From NCBI GenBank assembly GCA_020740775.1, contig JAHEWK010000017.1, positions 1,240,001-1,304,000 on the forward strand: a DNA stretch of 64,000 nucleotides, given 5' to 3'. The translations under genes were made by a program, and so were the position numbers. This document shows, piece after piece, positions 52,980 through 62,507 of this stretch. Below the pieces are notes generated by a model, which was given only the letters and a program-made list of their open reading frames with translations, did not search any database and was not told the DNA's origin. Numbering within the stretch: the stretch's first letter is position 1; each line of letters starts with the position of its first letter. The stretch is from Ilyonectria destructans. Its lineage: Eukaryota > Ascomycota > Sordariomycetes > Hypocreales > Nectriaceae.

Positions 52980-55426
52980 ATGTCGGGCGGCCCTGAGCAA
53001 CCTTTGCGGGTTCTCTCGCTGGGTAAGAGAAGTCTAGCAAATGTCCATACCGCGTGAGGCGCGGGGCTGACTCAAGCACTAGATGGTGGCGGTATCAGAG
53101 GGCTCAGTAGCCTAATGATCCTCGCGAAAGTCATGGAGGATGTCCCAACCGGACAAGGAGGTGAAGAGGCCAAGCCCTGCGATCACTTTAGGTGCATCAC
53201 TGGCGCGGGCATGGGAGGGTATGCTCCGCCTCCTTCGCTGGCTTCAATTACGCGGGCTTACTATCAGCTTACCCCAACAGAGTTCTCGCCCTTCTTCTCG
53301 GCTGTCTCAAGCTCACCGTGTCACAGTCCATGAGTGAGTACTGGAAGCTGTCGTCTCTTATGCTTCAGAGAGAATGGTACGGTGCTGCGCCGCCTCTCTT
53401 TGACATAAGGAAGTTGGAGATGGTGATGGATCAAATTGTCCGAAAATACTACCCTAAAGGATTGCCGCTGAAAGATCCAACCAGAGCAACCAAAGTGTAA
53501 GACTTCATGAACGGATTTAGACCAACCGGTGGGTATGTTCCTAACTATCTTAGGTTCGTCTATGGTGTACGAAAGGGTGAAGGAGTTGTCTGCATCAGAA
53601 CCTACCCATCTCCCGATGAGGAGGTCTCTGACATCACTACTATCCCTCAGGCGGCGGCAGCAATCTCTGCAGCACGAGGGCTGTTTGCAGAAGTGACTCT
53701 TCCAGCAGCCGACGGATCCAACATCTCGTTTTTGGATAAGGGTTACCCTCTTGGTCTCATAGACCCAACTGAGCTGGCTGTCAGGGAGGTTGAGAAGTTA
53801 TTCCCCGACGAACCAATCCATGCAATAATCAGTATTGGAGCAGGAGACATTGAGGTGGACGATATTCATGACCTTCTTCTCTTGGCTTATCCTCCTCCAT
53901 TTCTTCCCATCCTCTCCATGTTTCAACATCGTCAGGCCCCGGAAGATGAAATGTCAAGAGCGAAGGAAGGGCTGAGGGACCCGAAGGTATGAACATCTTC
54001 CATTTATCGGGATTGACTGACTTTATCCTAGAAAATTTACGATACTATTCGTAATCAACACCAAAAGAGTATCAGAAGCATTCCTCTGGGCCCGTACCGA
54101 AGACTTCAAATTGAGCCCGTGAAGGACGTTGGACCAAACGACTTTCTCAGCGTCAAAGAAGTCTCTGAAAAGACAGAAAAGTACCTGCACGGTATCCAGC
54201 AGCAGATGACCCACTCTCTCCTATTGGGGGGATCATTAACCGTGCTGCACTGGGCGGCTTGGACTGGCGACGAGGCAACCCTTGATCTACTTTCACTTAC
54301 AACACGTGACTTGGACAATAAAGATGAGGAACAACGGACGCCAATATCCTATGCCGCTGAGAACGGCCACGAGGGTATCGTCAAACTTTTTCTTACCATC
54401 CAGGGCGTCAACGTTAACTCCAGAGGCATAGATGGTCGGACGCCGCTATCTTGGGCAGCACAGGAGGGGCACGAGGCAGTCATTAAATTGCTGCTCGAGA
54501 AGGGCGCCGACCTCGAGTCAAAAGATAACTCTGGCTGGACGCCGCTGTCGTTGGCAGCACAGGAGGAGCACGGGGCAGTCGTCAAATTGCTCGTTGAGAA
54601 GGGTGCCGACCTCGAGTCAAAAGACAAAGACTGGGCCCGGACGCCACTCTTATGGGCAGCACAGAAGGGGCACGAAGCAGTCGTCAGATTGCTGCTCGAG
54701 AAGGGCGCCGACCTTGAGTCAAAAGATAACACTGGCCGGACGCCGCTGTCATGGGCAGCATGGGCGGGGCACGAGGCAATCATTAAATTGCTGTTCGAGA
54801 AGGGCGTCGACCTTGAGTCAAAAGATAACTCTGACCGGACGCCGCTGTCGTTGGCAGCACAATATGGATATGAGGCAGTCGTCAAATTGCTGCTCGAGAA
54901 CGGCGCCTACCTCGAGTCGAAAGATAACTCTGGCCGGACGCCGCTGTCGTGGGCAGCATGGACGGGGCATGAGGCGGTCATAAAATTGCTACTCAAGAAG
55001 GGCGCCGACCTCGAGTCCAAAGATAACTCTGGCTGGACGCCGCTGTCGTTGGCAGCACAGGAGGAGCACGAGGCAGTCGTCAAATTGCTCGTTGAGAAGG
55101 GTGCCGACCTCGAGTCAAAAGACAAAGACTGGGCCCGGACGCCACTCTTATGGGCAGCACAGAAGGGGCACGAGGCAGTCGTCAGATTGCTGCTCGAGAA
55201 GGGCGCCGACCTCGAATCAAAAGATAACTCTGGCCAGACCCCGCTGTCCTGGGCATCACAGAAGGGGCACGATACAGTTGTTAAGTTGCTACTTGAGAAG
55301 AGTGCCGATTTCGAGTCAAAAGATAACTCTGGCCGGACGCCGCTGTCGTGGGCAGCACGGGAGGGGCATGCGGCGGTCATCAAGCTGCTGGAATCCATTC
55401 GTTACAGTCAGCGGCCAAAAGTCTGA
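52980..55426 (+). CDS. Patatin-like domain (serine missing) fused to 12 ankyrin repeats, 740 aa
   Basis: Five exons (52980-53022, 53083-53218, 53281-53496, 53554-53986, 54032-55426) splice in frame with introns of 60, 62, 57 and 45 bp. The start MSGGPEQPLRVLSLDGGGIR gives the oxyanion motif at residues 15-18. At the nucleophile elbow, where GxSxG is expected, the protein reads GAGMGG (residues 55-60; codons GGC GCG GGC ATG), so the serine is glycine. The second motif is LDKGYPLGLIDPTELA, keeping the aspartate (about 193) but not the following Gly-Gly. After a helical linker, residues about 345-736 are twelve 33-34-residue ankyrin repeats. No stops occur. The gene looks functional but probably not as a canonical lipase. 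Confidence 0.87.
54428..55398 (+). repeat. Near-identical 99/102-bp ankyrin-coding tandem repeats
   Basis: Ten consecutive units (repeats 3-12), each beginning with codons for TPLSWAA or TPLSLAA and mostly ending GADLESKDN. Three-unit blocks (repeats 3-5 and 8-10) are almost identical at the DNA level, including the rare 102-bp unit ending SKDKDWAR. This indicates recent duplication or gene conversion. Confidence 0.92.
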
Positions 55427-55549
55427 GTCCACCCCGCACATGAGCCCACCGCGCTGTTCATCACGCATAACTTCATGAGTCAATAAATCAGCCAAATGAA
55501 GGCTAAAATAAGATTGATGTATATCAAAATGATGCCCCAGTGACGTCCT

Positions 55550-55812
55550 TCAATATTTAGTACACCAACCCCTAGTCTGAATGGCTGCACGCAGCCGGTT
55601 GGGGAGTGACTCAAGTATACCCCGAATTTAGCACTGGTTAATAGCAGCCCACGCCACCTCGGCGCGTTTGAGCAACTCTGCCCGGTTTTCTTCGTCATCT
55701 GTCAATTTCGCTAGATGGGGGAACTTCTTTCTAATGGCACGCTTAAGAAGGTGCCAAACGTTCTCGATAGGGTTCAAATCTGGTGAATAAGGCGGCCAAT
55801 CCTGGGTGGAGG
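55550..55812 (-). pseudogene. Tc1/mariner transposase C-terminal fragment
   Basis: On the minus strand the frame reads DWPPYSPDLNPIENVWHLLK (the end of the DDE domain with its last acidic residue), then AIRKKFPHLAKL and LKRAEVAWAAINQC. A TAA follows at 55628-55630, and then IRGILESLPNRLRAAIQTRG and WCTKY. Glutamine is expected at the stop (CAA to TAA). Everything upstream of the last catalytic residue is missing. Confidence 0.85.
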
Positions 55813-55815
55813 GGA

Positions 55816-56705
55816 ATCTTAATCACTGGGCTTTTCCGATCCCCTTCGGATACCAAGTAATCATCGCCGATCTTGCAGTCCCAGGGCAGAGCTGCTATCC
55901 GGGCGACATGCAGACATCCCAACAAGCAGTACTGATTGATAAGGCCCTTACTGATAACTGATTGATTGATTACCATGCTACTGATACTGATTGATTAGCT
56001 TATCAGTAAATGCCAAGACATGACGTGATCAGGGTTTGCTGTGTTACGTGAGCCAACCTACCCTATACAGCGGATAAGGGCTACCGTATATCTCATCTAT
56101 TTGTTATGGTAGGGATGGTACTTATTAACTCCTCTGGGCTGGTTTCCCTGGAAAGATAACAGGCGCTTCACTGTCCCTCATGTCACGAATATTCGGTTTG
56201 GAACCCAGCTAGATATTGATTCAAGGCAAGAAAAAAAATTAGGGTTGCCGTTGAATATGTAGAAAGTAAGTAATTCTACGCTCTGACACGGGCGATGAGT
56301 TGTGTTGTTAAGGTACCTGATATACCATAACTAATCGCAGGACCTGGCTGTACCTGCTAACATATCTTAGCACCATGTTGACGCCACAAACATCGACGCC
56401 ACAAATACCCTGGTCACGTGCGTTACTGATTACTGATTGATTGATTAGGGGCTTACTGATACTGATAACGTATCAATATCAATCAGTAATCAGTACTGAT
56501 TGATAACTGACTGCTTGTTGGGACCTCTGGCGACATGATCGCATTTAGAGCGCACCACAATGTCCCAACAATCCTTCAAGTAATTATCTTTTGGCTCCGA
56601 ATCAAGGTTGATCCAGGCCGTCAGCCCATTTCCAGTGATCGGAATGGTCCGGTATGAGTTAGTAGAAGAACGTCCACTGTAATTTTCCCGCCTCGCCGCT
56701 GACTG
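55816..56705 (-). pseudogene. Unrecognised ORF split by a MULE-like MITE
   Basis: On the minus strand, sequence right of the insertion (56538-56705) reads YRTIPITGNGLTAWINLDSE to RSKCDHVA. Sequence left of it (55816-55910) continues in the same frame as RIAALPWDCKIGDDYLVSEG. Removing the insert and one copy of its target duplication gives one open frame of about 95 codons. I do not recognise the family. At the left the frame runs into the Tc1 fragment. Confidence 0.55.
55911..56528. mobile_element. Non-autonomous MULE-like element (618 bp) with 9-bp TSD
   Basis: Flanked by GGCGACATG at 55902-55910 and 56529-56537. The termini share CCCAACAAGCAGT in inverted orientation (left CAGACATCCCAACAAGCAGT; right, reverse complemented, AGAGGTCCCAACAAGCAGT). 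Next to both ends are multiple ACTGATTGAT units in direct and inverted order. No ORF is present. The 9-bp duplication suits the Mutator superfamily. Confidence 0.82.
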
Positions 56706-56759
56706 CTACTCTATCACAGAGGAGAGGGGACCAGGCCGGTCTTTAATTATAATATTGCA

Positions 56760-58952
56760 TTCAGAGACACTCTTTTAGGCGAAAGGATAGGTTGGCTCTG
56801 CCGTGAACGTGGCACTGGGAGATGGACGCGACTGCCGAGGAGATCTTTGTCGGGGGTGGGGATTCGGTGACCGCGACGCGTCGCTCGTCGAGATCTGTGA
56901 AACCAACCGCGAAAGCCCAAAAATTTTGGCAAGTAGCCTCAAGCCAGGCCGGAACATCGAAGAATGCCGGCACAAAGCAAGTGGCATCAGGCGACAACGG
57001 CTGGGACAATGCGGACGAGAGACTGCAGGCCGTGGATGGCGCGGCCCGCAGCGATTCATCGCTAGTGCAGATGATGTTCCAGACGACGCTCCAGACGATG
57101 CTCCAGGAAACGTCGAGCCATCTTATGGACAAGCAGAAACAGATGCCGGAGAGGCTCTGGGATGCTTTGATGGAGAACCAGCGAAAAGCGGCAAAGGGGA
57201 CGAGCGATCAGCTGGAGATAATCCGACAACTGCAGCAGGAGATACGGACTGTCAGGGCCGAGGCGGCTGACGACCGGAAAAAGGCCGAGGAAACCAGAAG
57301 CATGCAGGAACAGATAGTACGTGAGATGAAATAGATGCGCAAGCAGCTGAGTGAACAGCTCAGGCAGGTGAGAGAACAAGCGGTAGAAGAAACAAAGCAG
57401 TTGCGAGAGCAACTAGATGCGATAGCTAAAAGTATTCAGGCCAATAGCGCCCAGACGAGCCCGCACCTATTATATACAGATGTAGCCCGTACCCCGCCGT
57501 CAAGCCAGCCAAGCAACATTCAAACGCTCTCGTCGATACAAATAACACCGTCCACGCTTACCGATACTCTCTTCTGCACTATCGACATATCGCGTGTCAA
57601 CGAGGAGGAGAAGGGCAAAGCGCAAGTAGGAGGAATTCAACAGGCTATTAAGGAGGAGATACAAAAGAAGGAGGGCCGACAGGACTGGAGGTATGCAGCC
57701 GTAATAAGGAACGCAAAGAACGCAGACCGTATTAAGGTGATCTGCCGAGACGAGTCGGAGATGAAGCTCGTCAAGAAAGCAGCGGAGAAGACAGCAGTCA
57801 CGGGCGCAAGAATCCTCAGGGACTAACTATATCCGGTCAAAATTAACGGTACAAACAGGGCAGCAGTACTGGCCTCAGCTGGCAACGTGCTGCCAGGCGC
57901 GGCGGAGGCGCTGGGAAAGGAGAACGGAGTGACGATTGTCAAGATATACTGGCTCAGCAACAAGAAGAATAGGAAATCCTACGGCTCGATAGTAATCTAC
58001 ATTTCGAAGGTAAGCGATACGCAATACTTGCTGGAAGAGAGATACTTTCACCTCGCTGGGGAGTCGGCCAGCACCAACATTTTCAAGCAACGCCAAGGCC
58101 CGGTCCAATACTACAACTGTTGGGAGCTTGGTCACAAGGACTTCACCTGTAACAGGCCCCAGCGATGTGGCAAATGTGCAGAGACGGAACACCAGCACAC
58201 ACAGTACCAGGCGATCGAGCCGAAGTGCGCTCTCTGCGGAGGGCCACACGAATCGCTCAGTCGCAACTGCCGAGTACGACAAATACATAGCAACAATATA
58301 TACTAACCTCCAGATCCTCCAGCTTAACGTGGGGAAGAGGGATGCAGTGAAACTGAGCATGATGAACGACGGAGACTTGCGGGACTACGCGGTGCTGGCA
58401 GTAGCCGAACCATACATATTGAATATTAACGGTGCGGTAGTAACAGCACCGAACAACCACAGAAACTAGACGAGATTTATACCGACGAAGAAATATAAGA
58501 TGCGATAGCCAATCCGCAGCATACTCTGGATCCGCAGGGATCTAGAGGCGGAGCAGGTGCCGATACCCTCAGCCGACCTGACGGGAGCAATAATACAACT
58601 GCCCGACCGGGACGTCCTGGTGGTATCGGTATATGTGGAAGGGAGGAATGGGAATGCTCTACGCACAGCAATAGAGCAACTGCACAGGGTGATGACGGGC
58701 TTCCGCAACAGTATAGGAAAAAGAACGGATGTGATCTTGGCAGGCGACTTCAACCGCCACGACTAACTATTGGGAGGTGACGAGGTGACAGGCAGATGCC
58801 AAGGGGAGGCAGATCCAATTATCGACCTCATGGACGAGCATGGCCTCCTCAGTCTCCTCCGCAGAGGGACAAAGACGTGGGAGGGGGGTGGTGCGGAGAG
58901 CACGATCGACCTGATACTAGCGTCGTCCGAACTGGCATACGGCAGCCTATAG
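56760..58952 (+). mobile_element. LINE (Tad1-like) ORF1 and endonuclease, 3'-truncated, many stops
   Basis: ORF1 starts at 56822 and stays in one frame to 58306, broken by TAG at 57332-57334 and TAA at 57824-57826. It has a coiled coil (QLREQLDAIAKSIQA), the family segment YTDVARTPPSSQPSNIQTL, and zinc knuckles near the end (YNCWELGHKDFTC, RCGKCAETEH, CALCGGPHESLSRNC). The first knuckle has lost its first cysteine. The second ORF starts near 58304 in another frame with an endonuclease domain: LQILQLNVGKRDAVKLSMM, VLAVAEPYI, VLVVSVYVEG, DVILAGDFNRHD and STIDLILAS. It is interrupted at 58467, 58506 and 58764. Nothing of the reverse transcriptase follows 58952. Loss of the 3' end is unusual for a LINE and implies a secondary deletion. 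Confidence 0.85.
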
Positions 58953-59269
58953 GGGTCACTGTTGCAAAACCCCAACAAGCACGTTCAAAACAAGTGAAGT
59001 GGGTCGGCATAAATAAACATCCGCCACACAGTACATTGAGCTATGTACTTTTACGCACAACCTCATTGAATTTAGACTTAGTAGATGTTGAAGGAAGCCC
59101 GCCTAGCTAGCTAGTGATAATAATCAATGCACACATCGTTGACCTCTTAACAGTAGACAACAGGAGCAAGAGCAGCGAGACCGCAGCGAACCAGCACGGA
59201 ATAGCATCGTCCCTTATCTCGGACAAAGTCCCTCTACAAAAGGGCTAACCGCCTCCTTTATTGACAATA
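58953..59269. other. Intergenic, nothing recognised
   Basis: Short stretch after the LINE break. No further LINE coding sequence or gene is visible. Confidence 0.4.
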
Positions 59270-60393
59270 TTAACGCTCAATTCTCTTCCTCCTCTTCAAT
59301 GCTGTCTTCCTCGTCCGGCTTGTTGAACTGCTATGTATGGATTTAGCTACTGAAATGTTGTTACAGGTTAACCCACTTACAGTCCAGAGCCGAGCAGCCT
59401 TAGCGATGACCTCTAGCGCTGCAACCTTTCGCTCCTCAAGCGTCATTTCACCTGCTTCACCGCGGGGAGCCAAAGCAGGAGCGCAAGCTTGAGCGGCAGC
59501 AGGGCTATGGTTGATAGCGGCACCGCAACCACGCAGCTGCTGTGCTGCACGCTGAGCAGCAGAGCGCCAGCCATCGCCTGGATCTTTATTTGCATCGTCG
59601 ATCTGCCGATTCAATTCCCAGAAGGCACGCACCGCAGCGACAGCGTCGGTGGGGACTTACACAGCAGCTGATTAGCAACTCATTAGCCGGAAACACGTAA
59701 AGGCTCCCCACAGGCCTGCAGGTATGGCCGTTCCTTGCGCAGTCCCAGCAAGCAGCACCAGTATCTATCCCCCGTATGTCAGCCCGGCAAGCTTATATGA
59801 AAGAATGGCTACTTACTGTTCTGAGAGGTACACTCATGCCCGGGGCTCTTTGCAGCGCGAGTAACACAGTGTAACGGGTCAGGCCCACTTGGCTGGCGGC
59901 TCTGCCGCCAAGCCCGAATTCTTCTCCACAGCGCCATCGAGTTGATTCTCGAATCTTCTATATTAAAGAAGATATAACGCGTCTTCACGCACCCAGTTTG
60001 TATTTAGATTCTTTCCTTTCTTCATCTTGAAAGTAAACAGCATAGGGACTAGTTAGTTGAATCAACTCACTAGAGGCCTTTCACACACAGGGGCGGCAGG
60101 GGAAGTCACGCGCCTCGCCGATAGGAGGAGCCTTCTTCTTCTGCATCTTCTTCTGCTCAAATAGGTATATTAGTAGTAGTCTATTGATTGTAGAGTAGCT
60201 GGCCGGATCATACAGTAACCTTGTTCGCGGATTTATGGGCGCTGGGCCGGGTGTTTTTGTCGTTGCTATTGGGTCGGACCCTACCCGCCGCGCCCACGCC
60301 ATCCACGCCTGCAGCGACTGGATCGGCAGTGGACATTATGATGATGATGTTGATTGATAGCGCCACGGAAACGATCAGGGGAGGCGCCGTCAA
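59270..60393 (-). pseudogene. Cys-rich spliced gene split by a solo LTR
   Basis: Exon 1 (60220-60393) ends SAHKSANK. A 67-bp intron (60153-60219, GTTACT...GAGCAG, with CTACTAAT branch sequence) leads to KKMQKKKAPPIGEARDFPCR, then PC. Here the LTR at 59870-60085 intervenes. Beyond it the frame continues as CVTRAAKSPGHECTSQN, then after another intron GAACWDCARNGHTCRPVG, and finally MRAFWELNRQIDDANKDPGD to the C-terminus near 59270. The spaced Cys/His pattern looks like a zinc-binding or zinc-knuckle protein found in multi-copy fungal genes. I cannot give a function. Removing the LTR and one target duplication restores a continuous reading frame across the insertion point. Confidence 0.6.
59870..60085. 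mobile_element. Solo LTR (216 bp) with 5-bp target duplication CACAG
   Basis: Starts TGTAACGGGTCAGGCCC and ends CTAGAGGCCTTTCACA, with CACAG on both sides (59865-59869 and 60086-60090). Internal features are TTGGCGGC...GCCGCCAA-type dyad symmetry and TTCATCTTGAAAGTAAACAG. It is homologous to 42230-42416. LTR recombination explains the missing internal region. Gypsy-type origin is likely but not proven. Confidence 0.88.
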
Positions 60394-60676
60394 CTACTTG
60401 GACACGGTGATAAATTAGAATGGCAAAGAAAGATTATTTATCAAAAGGTCACTTGGGGCCTCCCTGAATCGGGTCGCGTCCAAGCTATTCCTAATGGGTA
60501 TTTTCCACAACTCCACTCGCGGTGCTAGTTCGCACCGGGCCAGCCACAGAGCCGCTGCGGGGCAGTTCCGTAGGTCAATCGCGTTTGCTCAAATAGGGGT
60601 TCCGCCCTCTAAACCCCCCTATTCCTTGCCCCAACACCACGTTATCGTCCCTGTCTTCATCCTCATCTCCAATGCT

Positions 60677-62404
60677 ATGGCACGACCACCCAATCCAATC
60701 GATGAGCACCGCGACTATGTCAGTTTGCTGTACCTCAATGGCGTCTCGCGAAGCCAGATCCAGTATAAGCTTCGGAAGCATTACCATATCGCTGTTAACC
60801 TCAGCACAATCTCCCGTCGGATAGCCAGCTGGGGACTTCCACGTCAGCAATCACGCACCATTGAGACACCAGAGCTTATAGAGGCTATCCGCGACCTGAT
60901 CCTCCGCATTGGGCTTAGCGAAAGGTAGACCTTGAGTGTCCTGCAGAGGCAAGGCTGGCCCATCACCAAAAGAGGACTCAAACGTATCAGACTCCACCCG
61001 GACCGCCGCTGGATACGTCGTATCAATAGCGATGAAGAACGGCTTGCTTTGCTGAAGAAGACGGAACAGGTTATTGTTGAGATGACGCAAAGGTCTAATG
61101 CCATTGCAGGATATGGAAGACGTTTTCTGCAGCCCTATCTGCGCCAGTAATAGCAACTCTGGGTACCAAGAGATCCCCTCTTTGAGATGTATAAAATCAT
61201 GTTCCCGAGCGAGGTTGAGATGCGCAAACGGATGATGCGGAGGAAGAAGGGACAGTTTCTGGTCCCCGGACCAAACTACCAGTGGTGTATTGACGGTCAC
61301 GACAAGCTGAAGGCGTATGGCTTCCAGATATACGCTGCGATCGATGCCTACTCACGCAACATTATCTGGTTCTATGTCGGGCCTTCTGCTTCGACCGCCT
61401 TGAGCGTGTTGAAACAGTATCTGGCTGCATGCGACGCCTACAGCTTCCGCCCGTGGTATCTGCAGGCAGATAGGGGTAGCGAAACGCCCTTGGTCGCGGC
61501 AGCCCATTGGAACTTCGCTTTGGCCGCTGGCGGATGCATGGAATAGAATGGACAGGTCTTTCAACAGGGCAAGTGATTGAAGGATTCCTATAAGGCAGCA
61601 CCGAGCACGAAGAACGTCAGGATCGAGAGTTGGTGGGAGCGTATGCTTCACGTCTCTTCCCGGCAGTGGGTAGACTACTTTGGAGAGCTTGCTAGGGATG
61701 GGGACTTTAACGGCGATATACTTGAGGACCAGATTGCTGTCTACGCTGTCTTCGAAGATGTACTGCGTCAAGAGCTCTTCGATTTCGTGGAGGCGTGGAA
61801 TCTACACAAAATACGCCTCTAGAAGAATCGGCCTCATGTTGTCCATGGCTAACCTTGGATGAATTACCATTACCCTGATCCAAGCAAGGCTTGCAATTGG
61901 GGAATCTCCATCGATCGCACAGTTCTAGGTGAGTTGGTACGGCCATTGGCTAACATCGATATCAGTACATGTCTTGAGCCGGAGACAAAGGACTGGTGCC
62001 GCGAAGTTCTTAGGGAAATGGGTTACAATAAAGTGGTTCTTGGCAATTACCAGGAGCCTGACAAGTTGCGCCCATTTAAGCGCTTCTACCTTGGCCTTCG
62101 AGACAGAATCATTCGGCACATCGAAAGTGGTCAACAGCCTCTGCTAGCCTACCGTAGAGCCCCAACTGGAGGAGTTGCCGAATATATAAGATGCTATATC
62201 TGTCTGCACATTAAAATATCTAACTATATATAGGAAGCATTACTTGCACGAGCAAATCAAGCCCAGCAAGACGAACTTGCAGATATGGAACCGGCAGAAC
62301 AGCCGCTTATTGAACTTGGCGTTAAAGACGAAGATGGAAATGACATCGAGGGAATAAGTAATGACGAGGGGGAGGATGGCATGTCTGATGGGGAGCCCGA
62401 ATAG
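60677..62404 (+). pseudogene. DDE (integrase-core) transposase with seven in-frame stops
   Basis: One continuous frame from ATG 60677 to 62404. A helix-turn-helix-like N-terminus (VSLLYLNGVSRSQIQYKLRK, RRIASWGLPRQQ) precedes an integrase-type core: YQWCIDGHDKLKAYGFQIYA (first aspartate), WYLQADRGSETPL (second) and NVRIESWWERML (glutamate). A C-terminal helical part includes WCREVLREMGYNKVVLGNYQ and an acidic tail. Stops are at 60926 (TAG), 61148 (TAA), 61151 (TAG), 61544 (TAG), 61574 (TGA), 61820 (TAG) and 61850 (TAA), plus TAG at 62231 that may lie in an intron. Nearly all are TAA/TAG. The family resembles fungal integrase core domain transposases. It is inactive. Confidence 0.83.
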
Positions 62405-62507
62405 TCAATCCTTCCCTTTTCTAGGTCGAGAGGCAAAGGTCATAGGGATCTTTGTGCCTCTAAAACGTGTAGAGCGGGCTGGGGGGGATCCTTCGACGGC
62501 ATTATCC

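Noticed and set aside
54349..55398. Minus-strand ORFs (178 and 163 codons) with repeated Ser/Arg segments
   Set aside because: They are antisense to the ankyrin repeats. Their regularity comes from the underlying DNA repeat.
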